From the NCBI GenBank assembly GCA_009602725.1, contig WELB01000395.1:1-53478 (forward strand): a stretch of DNA of 53,478 nucleotides, written 5' to 3'. The stretch is from Spirogloea muscicola (lineage: Eukaryota > Streptophyta > Zygnematophyceae > Spirogloeales > Spirogloeaceae). The translations under genes and the position numbers were made by a program. Shown here one piece after another: positions 11,641 through 22,855 of this stretch (positions are counted from its first letter, which is position 1; every line of letters starts with the position of its first letter). The notes under the pieces were generated by a model that had not been told where the DNA came from, did no database searches, and worked only from the letters and a program-made list of their open reading frames with translations.

Positions 11641-12719
11641 TAGCTGCTTCGTAATCAGTTGTGCTTGCCTTTGTACTTGGCCATTTTGGCCATTGATTAT
11701 TTCAAGTACTTTTCTGTCCCCTCAAGAGAGGACACAGACCTTGACGAGGCTGAAGACATAGTCGTGAGGCACACAGTGCCAGTAATGCGACTGACATCAC
11801 CAGTGGGCTTGGAGCAACATATCTGAACCATTGCCGACATCCAACAACAAGATCAGTGCACGGCTGCATATCTATTCGCAAGTGGCCACCTCTGCCCTTA
11901 TATCACTGTTATTGGAGTGAACAATCTATTTCATGTGATGCAACGACCAGGCCATATGATGTAATGCAACCTGCCATCTTCATCTTTTACTTGGTAAAGT
12001 AAGAACAGCTGTTCGAGCGAGATTTACCGCAGGAGTGGCAGTGTAACGATCCAGCCGTTTGGTCAAGCCACACGGTGGTTACAAGCGTTACATGACCGCT
12101 TGCCGTTTGACGGCAAGTGGCCCGCCAGGTGGCGGGCTGGCTGGCCGGCAAGTCTCCCGCCCAGATGCGGGCCCCGCCCGTCCTAAAATACCCCTCGCCA
12201 GGATCCACCCATTCAAGGCAGGATCTTGGGCCCGCCGCAAGGCAGGCCATGGGGCGACCCGCTCACACCCCAGAGGGGGGGTGGCACGGGGGAAGCACTA
12301 CGAGCCGTGGGCTGAGACCCGCCAGGAGTTCCGACCGGTGAAGCTCGAAAGCAGCCTTGCTGCTGCCTGCCGCCGCAGCCGCCGCCGCAGCCTGCTGCGT
12401 TGCTTGCTGCGGGAAGTCCGTGGCTGCGCCCCTTGGGGGACAGCAGCTGGCTTGTGCCCAGGAGGTGGAGTCGCCGCCGGACGGCGGCGCCACAGGGCCT
12501 GTCTTCCGCTGCGCCTATGCGCTAGTGCTTCACTTGTGTGGTGGGTTCGCTCCTAAACCCCTACAGCGGAAGCCAAGAAGGACGACCAACCCCTTTACTG
12601 CGTGTGTGGGGGCAGGTTCCTTAAAAAGGCGAGGCCCATTCAAGCCAAATACACTGTTCAGGCAAAAATTGCAGAAATTGCAAAGAAGGCAGTGCAAAGA
12701 GTGTGGCTACATATAATGA
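11641..12719. other. No gene supported; GC-rich block and repeat tails
   Basis: 11650-11720 holds the AGTTGTGCTTGCCTTTGTAC tail repeat. 12059-12556 is open on the plus strand but is GC-rich, compositionally driven and without a recognisable domain. 12620-12680 carries part of the TTCAAGCCAAATACACTGTTCAGGCA repeat. Confidence 0.4.
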
Positions 12720-12960
12720 AGCCCTATACTGGGAGGGTCGGAGGTGCCGCAGAGCGGGGGGAGCCGTGCTGACGGGGGCCATGTCGACTCGACCTGCACC
12801 GCTTCAGGAGCTGCTAGAGGAGTGGGAGGAAGCAGCAGTGGCAGGAGGGATGGCGGGTTGGGGGGGGGGGGAGGAGGGCCGNGAAGCAGCAATGGCAGGG
12901 GGATGGCGGGGGGGGAGGAGGGCCGGTGGTGCCGCGGCCGCCAAGAGTTGGATGGCTGAA
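12720..12960 (-). repeat. Inverted units of the ~110-bp minisatellite, containing one N at 12882
   Basis: Read on the minus strand it shows CTCCTCTAGCAGCTCCTGAA, GGTCGAGTCGACATGGCCCC and the CCTCCTGCCACTGCTGCTTC core, that is, the array from 10555-11260 in opposite orientation. Confidence 0.8.
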
Positions 12961-13019
12961 GGGACAGAACCTCGCTCGTACTCAGGCCGTCGCTGCCCGT
13001 GAAGAGAGGAGGCGCTTGG

Positions 13020-13200
13020 TAGGGGAAGAAGAGCTCGGCTCCCGCCGGGGTAGAGGAGGCCGGGGCGCCCGAGGCCGCCGCCGCGGGGCGTGAAGCGGCG
13101 GGAGGAGCAGCTGCCGCTGGCGCAGGCACGGGGAACTGCTGCCCAGCCGTGGGAGACCGGGGGAACTCGGCAGCGGCGAGGGATCCGGAGGGGGGGGCCC
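13020..13200 (+). repeat. GC-rich dispersed repeat (copy 1)
   Basis: GAGCTCGGCTCCCGC, GGGGTAGAGGAGGCCGGGGC, GCGGGGCGTGAAGCG and TTGCCGCTGGCGC-type words recur at 14488-14880. It contributes long but unconvincing open frames. Confidence 0.7.
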
Positions 13201-13439
13201 AGGGTCTGCCGCGGCCTTGAGCGTGGGGCCCCAAGAAGCCCCGGGGCCTGGCGCGGCCAAGAGCTCGTCGGCGCCAGCTCGCCAGCCGGCGGCAGCGGGG
13301 GGGGCGAAAGGACCGCCGCCGCCGCCGCGGCGGGGGGAGGCAAGCGCGGGCGCCCCAACGGTCGGGTTACAAGTCCAGAGGAGCAGCCGATCGAAAAGGG
13401 GGTGAGGGCTGCGAAGAAGATGAGCTCGCCCGTAGAAGA

Positions 13440-13545
13440 GAGAGAGAAGGCGCGCGGGGCGCATGAATTGAAAGGGAGGCCAATTCAATCCAATACATTG
13501 TTCAGGCAGAGTCGAGTGCAGACTAAACAATGCTACATAATACGG
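13440..13545 (+). repeat. Dispersed repeat with TGAATTGAAA...GTTCAGGCA (copy 2)
   Basis: GCGCGCGGGGCGCATGAATT, GGCCAATTCAATCCAATACA and TTGTTCAGGCA match the copies at 6672 and 12620. Confidence 0.65.
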
Positions 13546-13728
13546 AGACCTAATCTAAGGTACCTAAGATGACATTAGTACCCACGGGTGAGCACAAACA
13601 AATCTGACAAGCTAACTTGGGGAGCTGGAGCGCCGCCACGAAAGCCGGAGGCCTGACTTAGAGCGCGCCCTGCACGTTGATGAAGAGCCAATGCTTGCGA
13701 GCGCTGCAAACTAAGCGAGAGCCGCATT

Positions 13729-14131
13729 NNNNNNNNNNNNNNNNNNNNNNNNNNNNNNNNNNNNNNNNNNNNNNNNNNNNNNNNNNNNNNNNNNNNNNNN
13801 NNNNNNNNNNNNNNNNNNNNNNNNNNNNNNNNNNNNNNNNNNNNNNNNNNNNNNNNNNNNNNNNNNNNNNNNNNNNNNNNNNNNNNNNNNNNNNNNNNNN
13901 NNNNNNNNNNNNNNNNNNNNNNNNNNNNNNNNNNNNNNNNNNNNNNNNNNNNNNNNNNNNNNNNNNNNNNNNNNNNNNNNNNNNNNNNNNNNNNNNNNNN
14001 NNNNNNNNNNNNNNNNNNNNNNNNNNNNNNNNNNNNNNNNNNNNNNNNNNNNNNNNNNNNNNNNNNNNNNNNNNNNNNNNNNNNNNNNNNNNNNNNNNNN
14101 NNNNNNNNNNNNNNNNNNNNNNNNNNNNNNN
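13729..14131. other. Assembly gap, 403 N
   Basis: A run of 403 N falls inside a retrotransposon tail: minus-strand coding reads DVRLL right up to the gap at 14131, and related sequence with AGAGCCGCA precedes it at 13720. The gap was probably caused by the repeat. Confidence 0.99.
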
Positions 14132-14470
14132 AGGAGCCTCACATCCGACAGACTAGCTGCCGGAAAACTATCCCCCTGACGAAAGCCGGAGGCCGCAGCG
14201 AGAGCACGGCCAGCACGCAGATGCAAGGCTTGGGCCATGGACCGCTGGAGGGAGACGGACAAGCGCATACGATACACCTGAGCCCACGAGCCCGCGGCGT
14301 TGAAGTCAGCCGGCTCACCACGCCTGCGGGACACAGCGCGCCGTGCAAGCCTGGCCAACAGGTCGAGCCAGTGGGATCCGAGAGCCCCGTGCACGTCCAC
14401 AGCCAGGGGGACGAATTCATCGGCTGCCGGGTGGTCGGCGTGTTTGGCCGCCTTGCTGCGAGATTTACAG
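14132..14470 (-). mobile_element. LINE reverse-transcriptase C-terminal fragment (best copy)
   Basis: On the minus strand an open frame reads ADEFVPLAVDVHGALGSHWL, then LLARLARRAVSRR, YRMRLSVSLQRSMAQALHLR, AGRALAAASGFRQGDSFPAA and SLSDVRL. This layout (FVPLAVD-x-G-LG followed by SLQR-x-x-A) is typical of the C-termini of algal non-LTR retrotransposon polyproteins, from recalled family knowledge. It is cut by the assembly gap just before the expected stop. The same region in reverse is at 27960-28130. Confidence 0.7.
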
Positions 14471-14574
14471 GAGGCGATCGGCAGGGGAGGACGAGCTCGG
14501 CTCCCGCGGGGTAGAGGAGGCCGGGGCGCCCGAGGCCGCGTCGCGGGGCGTGAAGCGTCGGGAAGAAGACGGCT

Positions 14575-14770
14575 CGCCCATTGAAAAAGAGGGGCTAGCA
14601 AAGCCCAGCCCAGAAAAGAATGGACAATGGCCGCAGGCCTCAAAGGCCACAAAACTTTGCTCTGAAAGACAAAACTACACACCAAGACACGAAATGATGC
14701 AGATGGATGCTCAGTAACCACGAGTGAGCAACAGCAAATCAGAATAGCTCGAAGCAGGAAAAGCGGCACT
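14575..14770 (-). mobile_element. LINE tail: end of ORF (stop at 14711-14713) plus 3' UTR hairpin module
   Basis: Minus strand: a frame ends at a TGA following CGTGGTTAC (RGY-stop), and then about 130 bases later comes CCATTCTTTTCTGGGCTGGG and GCTTTGCTAGCC. An almost identical tail is at 25420-25580. Confidence 0.65.
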
Positions 14771-14779
14771 CTGCCGAGG

Positions 14780-14890
14780 AGCAGCTCAGTTGCCGCTGGC
14801 GCGGGCACTGGGGACTTCTGCCTAGGCGAGGGTGACCAGGGGATCTCGGCAGCGGCGAGGCGCCCCAGGGTCTGTGGGCAATAGGGGAGG
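14780..14890 (+). repeat. GC-rich dispersed repeat (copy 2, distal part)
   Basis: GAGGAGCAGCTCAGTTGCCG, CTGGCGCGGGCAC, TCGGCAGCGGCGAGG and CCCAGGGTCTG match 13106-13210. Confidence 0.6.
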
Positions 14891-15189
14891 GGCTCCTGGA
14901 ACAGAAATAGCTCTTCCAATGTACGGCAATGGCTGGGAGAGGCCAGCCCAAAGGAATGTACGTCTGCAAGGCCGGGAGGCGCCAGAAGCAGGATACTGTA
15001 TCTCGACTTTTAGTGGCAGACAACATTGGCAAATTTCTTTCTACTTGTCTGGTCCATCGCAGCACGCGTGCGCGCTGGCGTGCAAGTGTGCGCGTAGGTT
15101 CGGGTTGTCCTTTCCGTGTGCTGTGCGCACGTACTCTCGTGTCGTTTCTTGCGCGCGAGCTTGAGGTATGTACGCGTGAGGGAAGACAG

Positions 15190-15335
15190 ACGCTTCTAGG
15201 AGAGGGCGGTGGCTGGGAGAGGCCAGCCCAGAGGATAGATTGAACAAAGTTCGAAGGGGCCAGGGAAAGAAAACGCTTCCAGGATAGAGGCCAGCCCAGA
15301 AATAGAACCGACAAAGTCCGCAGGGGCCAGAGAGA
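15190..15335 (-). mobile_element. LINE 3' UTR modules
   Basis: GGTGGCTGGGAGAGGCCAGC, GAACAAAGTTCGAAGGGGCC and GAGGCCAGCCCAGAA are UTR-module words repeated at 16440-16580 and, in reverse, at 27805-27930. Confidence 0.6.
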
Positions 15336-15386
15336 ATGCTAAAATACATACTGGATCAAGTATCTACGGAACAGGAGAGAGAGGGG

Positions 15387-15388
<2 letters not shown>

Positions 15389-15446
<58 letters not shown>
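15389..15446 (+). repeat. (GA)n microsatellite
   Basis: About 58 bases of perfect GA repeat. Confidence 0.97.
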
Positions 15447-15448
<2 letters not shown>

Positions 15449-15669
15449 GGGGGGGCCACGCGCCGTCGACCAAGGCAGACCGGGAGTGACCGACGGGCCC
15501 GGCGTGGAAGCGGCCGGGCGGCGCCCGCAAAGCCCGGCGGCTTGGCGGCCCCGCCAGGCTGGCCGGGGGCTTCGTGCGGGTGTGCCCACGTGACAAACCC
15601 GCCCACGGGCGGCCGCCGCCCCTACGGTGGGGCCCGCCATTCCTTCCAATTATCTAGTAGTGATACATC

Positions 15670-15790
15670 GATTAGCGACCTTTATGTGTTTGACCCGTGG
15701 TTACTGAGCGCGTCAAAATGCAGTGGGTAATGTTTGTCATCAGATGTGCTTGCCTTTATACTTGGCCACCTTGGCCTTCTATTATCACAA
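15670..15790 (+). repeat. Dispersed repeat ending in an AGATGTGCTTGCCT-type tail (copy 2)
   Basis: It matches 2360-2475: AGCGACCTTTATGTGTTTGA, CCCGTGGTTACTGAGCG, CAGATGTGCTTGCCTTTATA and CTTGGCC. Confidence 0.6.
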
Positions 15791-16439
15791 ACAGGACGTC
15801 AAGTATCAGGAATGGCTTCCTCGCAGACACCGCTGGTCTTTGGAAGACCGTATACTGCCCACTTCCACGCTAGCTATTGACTGCCGTTGACCCATTGGCG
15901 AAGCCCCCCCTCACCTTGTTACCCCCATTGTTTTGCCACAGTTGCTCGCCCGCTTCCCCCCACCAGATCCACGCATGGCGCGCCGCCCGGGCATCCAGAA
16001 GATGCTGCCGACTGAATCTCAAGCCCGACATCTGGGGCAGCACCGGCACGTGAACTTGGCCCCAGGCTAAATTAAGCTCTTCCATAGGAAGAAGTGAACC
16101 ACAGAATCCACCAAGGCAAGTTGCAGGCAACGAGAGGCCAGCCTAGAGAAAGAGAAGTGGCTCTCCCAAAGACAAGAACGAACAAAGTTCGAGGGGCCAG
16201 GAAACGCCCTAAAGCGCAAAATGCACAGGGCTCCAACCATGTTGCCGAGAGGACGCAGCCGGCAGGGGGTGGGCACAGTCGGGCAGGAGGCCTCCGTCTG
16301 GAGGAAGGCGTTGTCCCGTTTCCAGAGACGTGCACAACAGCGTGGATGAGGCAGGGGGCCAAGAACAAAAGCATTGAGAATTCAAAATCAACATTGGTGC
16401 TTAATTTGCTCGGCGGCGCCGCAGCCGCCAGGGGGGGAG

Positions 16440-16720
16440 GAAGACGCTTCCATGAGAGGGCGGTGGCTGGGAGAGGCCAGCCCCAATAAAGAACAAGCGC
16501 GGCCAGATTGACTGGTGGCTGGGAGAGGCCAGCCCAAAAGAATGGACAAAGGTCGGAGGGCCAAAGGGAAAACCGCGAAAGCTAGCACATAATGGGATGA
16601 AACAGCTACGAAACACTCAGTCATCCCTGCTAAGCAGCCGCAGGTCGGAGAAACTGGGCTCCTGGTAGCTGGCAGCTGGTAGCTGGTAGCTCCTGGTCCG
16701 CAGGCCAGGGCCAGACGCCG
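16440..16720 (-). mobile_element. LINE tail: C-terminal remnant and 3' UTR module
   Basis: Minus strand: SFSDLRLLSRDD then stop at about 16618, followed downstream by GGGCTGGCCTCTCCCAGCCA (hairpin) near 16540-16520. Order and orientation agree with the better copies. Confidence 0.6.
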
Positions 16721-16839
16721 CAGGGGGGAAGGAGGACTGCTGCTTCCCCCCCCCGTCCCCGCGCTTCACCCCCCGGACTATGTCTCCCTCCCGCAGGGGA
16801 CATCTACCTTCTCCTCCCACCTAGCTGGGGCCAGCCTAA

Positions 16840-17010
16840 GAAGTGGCTCTTCCAATGGGGGCAAGGGCTGTGAGCCAGCCCGATAAGAAATTGACAAGGT
16901 TCGAAGGGGCCAAACAGCCCAAGAAGCTACGAAGGAAGTAAGCTTATCGAAGGATATAAATAGCTATATCAATGTAGGGCAATCGCTGTGAGAGGCCAGC
17001 CCAAAGGAAT
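16840..17010 (-). mobile_element. LINE 3' UTR hairpin module upstream of the cysteine-rich gene
   Basis: Minus strand: GGCCCCTTCGAACCTTGTCA, ATTTCTTATCGGGCTGGCTC, ACAGCCCTTGCCCCCATTGG and AAGAGCCACTTC. It ends about 160 bases before the ATG at 17170, so it may have affected the promoter. Confidence 0.65.
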
Positions 17011-17169
17011 GTACTGGGGAGCCCGCCCGTCAGTCCCTGTCCTAATTTTATATGAACACCCTGCATGCACCTGGCTGGGCTTACGAAGCCGCTCTTCTGA
17101 TACAGCAGCCGCATTCTTCTCGTCTCCAGCCCCTCCTCCAGGCCCACCTCCTCTCCCGCCACCGCTGCC

Positions 17170-18530
17170 ATGGCGCTCAAGGCCACCGCCGCCGCCGTTC
17201 TCCTCGTCACGCTGCTCGCAGGTGGGCCCTGCCCGCTCCGCCCTTCTCGCCGCCCGTCTGCCTCTGCCCTCGCTGCCGGCTCCCTGCAGCAACTCGCAAC
17301 CTGAACCATTTTTTCAGTACACGCAGATTCCTTGCAAGGCTGCGCGTTGAGTGCGTCTCCTGTCCTGACTTCCTGCGACACCAGTTGTTCTGTACGAGGG
17401 TGTTACTAAGCTTTTCGCTCTTCCCATGCAGTAGCTGCAGTGTACGTGGAGGCACAGACTTGTCCCTCCATCTGCACCGATTCCTGCCAGTGGGTGTGTA
17501 CGACATCCTTGCCTGCAAGCATAGATAGCCTCAGCTGCAAGTCTTACTTACGCCTCATGCTTGTTGCTATTTCGAAATCATTCCAGCAGTTAAAAAGAAG
17601 CGTCCTAGTAGAAGCAGAGCCTCACATGTGGCCCCATCGGAGTTTCAGTAAGCCTGAGAAGCCACTGTGTCCAGGACCCTTGGCTTTGTCCCTGAGGACC
17701 CTGGGCTGTCATGGCCATCATTGGCCCTCAGAGCCCTCGGGGTCATGATGTAGCTCTGTTGATGCTGCCATCAGATTCACATTGCTATGCACAGCATGCG
17801 AATCAATATCCTGTGAAAAGCAATGTTTGATGCGTGCACTCTGTTGCCATGAGCAGTGCCTCCGTACCAATAACACTTGCGGTTGCTGCCCTTCTACTGA
17901 AGATTGCTTCCAGGTGACCTAATTAGCTTTCTCTCCGATTTGTTCCACTCCTATTTCAATCATTGAGCAGTGCATCTAGTTCAATGCCTCATCAGAAGGC
18001 TAGCAGTCAATCTTGATCCCGAAGATGCTGACACGTGCTGACTGTATGTCTATTCATATATCGCTTCTTGTCAGGGCAAGTGCGTCAATGAGTGCCGAGT
18101 GTGCCCGCGGCCAGCTGGCCCACCGATACTCTGTCCTGTGGGGGCTGCGTGCTGCCCAACCACGCACGCTTGTGTCGCAGTCCAACGTGTGTGCTGCACT
18201 AAGGACTCGTGTGGCCGCCTTCGCCCCACCTGCTGCCCTGCTGGCCAGGTGATTTATTCGTCCATCCTGCACTCAGCCACTCTGTGGTGTACCTCACTCG
18301 AACAGCTGTTTTACTTTGCCAAGGTAGGATACGAAGATGGCAGATTGCATCACATTTGATGGATTGGTCAATGACTTCATTGACTGTGATAGAAGGGCAG
18401 TGACCACTTACGCAGGGGTATGCACTGATCTTGTTGTTGGATGCCGGCAATGGTGCAGATTTGTTGCCCCAAGCCAACTGGTGGTGTCAGTTGCATTACT
18501 GGCAATGTGTGCCCCACGCCTGTGCCCTAA
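17170..18530 (+). CDS. Small secreted cysteine-rich protein, five exons
   Basis: Exons are 17170-17221, 17432-17489, 17775-17913, 18075-18248 and 18459-18530. All are joined by GT-AG introns in consistent phase (495 bases, 164 residues, stop TAA). The start MALKATAAAVLLVTLLAVAA is a classic signal peptide, with likely cleavage near VEA-Q. The mature part of roughly 140 residues has 30 cysteines, many in pairs: MRALCCHEQC, TCGCCPSTEDC, LCPVGAACCPTTHAC, RVCCTKDSC, PTCCPAGQICC. One NNT sequon is present. The repeating CC spacing is loosely reminiscent of granulin-like disulfide-rich modules, but I cannot assign a family. It should be extracellular or wall-associated. A decayed paralogue lies at 26500-27290. 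The gene ends only about 25 bases from an inverted-repeat arm. Exon 2 has an alternative donor 3 bases or more downstream, which would break phase. Confidence 0.72.
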
Positions 18531-20577
18531 GCCTCGTCACGGTCTGTGTCCTCCCTGAGCGCAATGCGGGAGAATAACACATTGCAAACTGCAGATTAAG
18601 GAAGCTGTTGCAAACAAACCGTGTTGTACCTGATAGTATTCGCTGTAGATTACTCTTCTTACACAAGCATAGATCTCTCATGAGGGTGGGACAACATCCT
18701 TGAGAGGATATACTTACTTTAGTAAGCTTGTAGGCTCCCCTTTTTGTAAGCTTATCATTTGAGTGCAACAAATTTGGGCTTCTCAATAGACATCTTTCTT
18801 CGAGACTTGCCTTCAATTGGAGCAAGGGCGAGAGGCAAAAAGACAGGATCAATACTGTACGCAGAACGATTGCAGGAGCTTATTGACCCTTCTTATCCCA
18901 CTCGTCAATTGATCACTTCCATCAATGCGTAAACTGTGTGCATATCTGCAAGTAAGCAGATACTTACGGCAAATAATAATCAGTGCCTTAAAGGCTGGTC
19001 AGTGACAGCAGTTGTCCGTCTCGGTGGAGCTTGCTCGTTCCTTCGGCGACCGTGCTTGCAAGGCTAGTGTCACACAGAGAAGCCAGTAGTGGCCACTTGT
19101 TTTGCTAAGTGCTTTGCGCTTTCTTAATGAGGCTGCTCACTGGACCTCGTCCAATTTCTTTTTAGTAGCCGTCCCCAGTCATTCGCTTCCTGTCGGACGA
19201 GGTGCTCTCTCGCTGAGAAGGAGATGGCCATGGTATCGCCCGCATGGACGGGCGGTCTCTTGACGGTGACGGCATTTGACTGTAATGACGGCACCGCCCA
19301 CCACCGACAGCAGGGGCGGGCTAAGGGAGCCAAATGGCACGATTAGTAACGTGATGCACCATTTTAGAATATTGAGTCAGCCAAGGTCTCCGACATTCCC
19401 GCACGTGTATGTAGGCTCTGCCTGGGCAGGCACTGCCTCCGCCAGCGCACGTGATTGTACTCAAATGTGCTCTGTCCAGATGGCATCCCGGTCGTGTTAC
19501 TGACCTCCTCCATAAGCTTCCAACACCGCCACTCTGAGCCTTCCAATCTACACCGACGCCAACCCAAATCCACCTCTAAAGCTGAGCCACCTGAACTGTA
19601 TGGAGCCGTCGCGTTGATGGTAGACATCAGGCTAATTACGGCTCTTTGGTGGCCTCGCAAACTGCTATAGTTTCCTCTCGTTCGCCTCTTAAGTTGGGCT
19701 CTTCACTCCATATTGCTGCAGTGACAGCCATTTAGCACGTCATATACTCATAGTGTGTTCCAACAAGGGAATTTTTAAGGATGACAATATGTGAATGTTG
19801 TGTTGCTGTTTACTTTGTGATTGTATTGAATGATCAAAGCTGGTCACATTCTCGTTCATGATCGTGGTCGGCTTGATCACACGACAGCGCAGTGTAGCTC
19901 GCATGGAGTATCGCTAAGGAGGCTCATGGGCACTTTCTTTTGGCTTCAGAACCTGGCAGCATCGTAGAACAGGACCTTGCCTGTGGGGATCCCAAGCGGG
20001 TTGCAAGCGCGCCACCTACACCAACTTTGTTAACCGCCATGCTGAAACACAAACATTAGGCTGTAAAGTTGGGTTGCAGTTGACCTCCACTGTGCTGATC
20101 AACGACCTCGCGGTCATCCGGATATTTTCCACAGGATAACAGCTAAAATGACGAGATTGTACCCTTGCAGTCACAAGATCAGGTGCTAAACGAGGCGCTT
20201 ATGGTGACAAGCGAAAGCCATCATCGTGGTTTGACCACAACGAGATTATGGCGAAGTTCCACCATAAATTAAAAGGGAGGCGCTTGCGATCATCTTCTGC
20301 AACATGCAGAATCTGAATGCATTGCGGCATCTTTGTACAACTTGTTCATAGTGGATGTCAGGGCAATCATGACAAGCCCCACATGATGCTTTTTCCAGTC
20401 GGAATTTCAATGCCGCAGGATAGATGGCTTGACAGATGCCTGGAGACTAGGCGTCTCACCAGGAGGACTATCGGGGAATATTTGTCTGCAGAGAGTCGCA
20501 CGGCCTTCAATAGTTTGCAAAAGACAGCGCTGATGCTGGCACTGGCAAGAGCAACAAGAGGCAACCACTTTGGAAAC

Positions 20578-22250
20578 TAACTTACTTCATCCTTATGTGG
20601 TCGTTGACACTGACTTTGATGCTCACGCTAGCCCGTTGGTAAGATCGCTTGTGAAGGGCCCCGTCACCCAGGTAGAGCTGATTGAGGTAGTATTCAACTG
20701 CATCCAGACTGCCAGAAGCTGCCAACACGCTGAGAAACTTCAAACAGCCACGTGGAGAACGTTTAGCAGTCGTAGGTCCTGCTTCTGCGATGACCCTGCG
20801 AAGACCCGAGTAGACGCTGTAGGTTGACAATGCCTAAGGGCCTGCCCTGTGTTGGCTGCACAGCAGCCGGTTGACCTTATGAAACTGCGGCGTAGCGGGG
20901 TTGGAGGTGGTGGACCGTTGATGGCCGTTGACGGGCCTGGTATGGTCGGGGTGCGGGAGACCAGGAGCCCCTCACCTATGTAAGGAGAATGAGGATCGCC
21001 AAACTCAAGGGCGAGGCGCCTGAGTACCACGAGGCAGGAGATCGGGGCCAAGGGACTCAAAGGGCCATAGAAGAAGTGAGCTCTTCCAAAGGGGCTGGGA
21101 AAAGCTAGCCCACTAGAATGCACAAGGTCCAAAGGGCGAAAGGCGCCAAAAGCACACAGCTATGCAAGAGACTACAGCAAATGGGAGCATTGTAACCCCG
21201 ACTCAGCAGCCGCAAGTTGGAGTAACTCGCAGCTGGAAAAGAGGCACCCCAATGAGACCCAGAAGTAGCAGCCAAAGCAAGGGCCATACAACAGAAATAA
21301 GCCAATGGGTTCAAAATGCAGAAGGGCCAGGAAGTTGAAAATTGTTCTGCTTCTCGCCCCAGCGCGATAAGAGACCTGCCCCTAATATAATATTGAGGTC
21401 CGGATTGCGGGAGTTGGATCGTCAGCCAGGCGCCAGCCTCTGGTGAGCGAAAGGAGGAGACCCACCCATTCAGGCTTCATCCACCTGAGTAACCCATTCT
21501 AGTGCTCTTCAAAGTCAAAGGAGACGGCGGGGGTAGCTGAGGTGGCAGGTCAAATACCAATCTGCTTTGTAGTCGCGATAGACCCGATCGACGTGATATT
21601 GGTGTGCGGGTTTAACCCACCATGAGCTGTCGTCCCACCTCGGACACAGCATCGTGGTACAAAGCTCCTCCGCCGCTTTTGCTGCACTCACGCATGCGCT
21701 GCTTGCTCTTTTCATCTCCTTACCCTTCTTCCTGCCGGGCGCTCTGCTGGGCGCGCATCTCTATTTTCTTCTACCTGCCTGGAGTATCTCAGGTTTGCTC
21801 TTCTCTTGCTTGCTTTGCTTGCTTGCTTGCTTGTCGGCTTCTAGTTATCTATCGTTTGCAGTCTCTTTGTTTCTTTCTCACAAATATCCATTCTTCGATT
21901 CTGTTCTTATTTTCGATTTGGCCAATGCTCGCGCCATCCGTGCTACTAAACGAGAGTTGACCCCATCCAATCCATCTGGAAGCTCAGATTTTCGACACGG
22001 CGGAGCCCTGCCTCCGACCTCATGGATGAAAGAGCGTCCAGCCACTTGCCACAAAGCCCTCATAGAATACCCAGTCGTGGCTGCGCCTCCGCCGCTGGAG
22101 CCACCGGCTGTTCTGGATAACTGGTTCTGAAGAAAAGTATTCTAAGCACCCAGGGATGTTCCTCAAGAAGGAAACCCCAGACTCCCCTTGACGGTCTTCC
22201 ACTACCACTAATGGTATGTCATTGTGTGTAATACTTCTTTCAAGTTGTGC
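20578..22250. mobile_element. Insertion within the right inverted arm
   Basis: This segment is absent from the left arm, which passes directly from the counterpart of 22255 to that of 20577. It includes a minus-strand LINE tail at 21070-21315 (PAASYSNLRLLSRGY and a UTR module) and an open frame at 21654-22130 with a hydrophobic start that I do not recognise. I saw no clear target-site duplication. Confidence 0.5.
21070..21315 (-). mobile_element. LINE tail
   Basis: Minus strand: ALALAATSGSHWGASFPAAS and YSNLRLLSRGY, then UTR words TTCTAGTGGGCTAGC and GGAAGAGCTCACTTC. Confidence 0.6.
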
Positions 22251-22254
22251 CATT

Positions 22255-22380
22255 GTCGCCGTTGCGCGCCAGGATCCCAGGTTGCGCCTTCGTCGCCGTC
22301 GCGCGCCATCATCAGGGTTGCGCCTTCGTCGATGTTGCGCGCCCTCAACCGCTGCGTCAGTCTGATAGTGTACATGCCGT
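22255..22380 (-). repeat. GCGCGCC/TTGCGCC-rich short repeat, inverted partner of 8035-8165
   Basis: It contains three GTTGCGCC-TTCGTC style words about 40 bases apart and matches the left arm in reverse. The internal periodicity suggests a small tandem origin. Confidence 0.7.
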
Positions 22381-22429
22381 AGCTCGTCTAAGGCTGTGTC
22401 TTGCTGGGCACAGGAAAAGATAAAGATGA

Positions 22430-22770
22430 AAGTGGCTCCTTCAAAGGGGGCGAGGGCTGTGAAATGCCAGCCTAAAATGATTTGACGAGGTCTAAAGGAG
22501 CCGAAAAGCGCTTTTCCAAAGCTTTTCCGTTAGGCTAATCACTAATGAAGGAAGGGCTCGCCCATTGAGGGTAGGGGCTGGAACGCCCATTGAGGGTAGG
22601 GGCTGGAAAAGCCAGCCCAAAAAAGGAGGAACAAAGTACGGGAAGGGGGCCAGGGGAAGCGCTAAGAAAAACAAGCACAACAAGAAACAAAGCAGCTACG
22701 TACTACTCAGTAACCCCTGCTAAGCAGCCTCGGGTAGAGAAGCTGAGCTCCTGGACAATTTCGTGTCTTT
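22430..22770 (-). mobile_element. LINE tail with duplicated UTR words
   Basis: Minus strand: CCTCTACCCGAGGCTGCTTA then GCAGGGGTTACTGA (LLSRGY-stop), followed by GGGCTGGCTTTTCCAGCCCC. GCCCATTGAGGGTAGGGGCT occurs twice in tandem at 22559-22612. Confidence 0.6.
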
Positions 22771-22855
22771 GAAACAAACGAAGGCCAAATGGCCAAGTAC
22801 AAAGGCAAGCACATCTTAAGACCTACATAACCTACAGTAGATTGAGGTGGGTCCC
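22755..22855 (+). repeat. Reverse copy of the GCAAGCACATCTT tail repeat
   Basis: ACAAACGAAGGCCAAATGGC, CAAGTACAAAGGCAAGCACA and CCTACATAACCTACAGTAGA are the reverse complement of the tail at 2400-2475. A second plus-strand copy at 24775-24840 is open to a TAA. Confidence 0.65.

Noticed and set aside
12059-12556. 165-residue open frame in a GC-rich block
   Set aside because: No domain, no signal peptide and no splice partner; composition alone explains the absence of stops, and repeats flank it on both sides.
13711-14919. 402-residue minus-strand ORF as one gene
   Set aside because: A third of it is N, and it joins two different retrotransposon tails. Only the 14132-14470 part is recognisable as a reverse-transcriptase C-terminus.
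21654-22130. 158-residue open frame with a hydrophobic start
   Set aside because: It lies in an insertion within the inverted arm. The hydrophobic part comes from T- and C-rich low complexity, and I see no homology or splice support. Not excluded, but not supportable as a gene.
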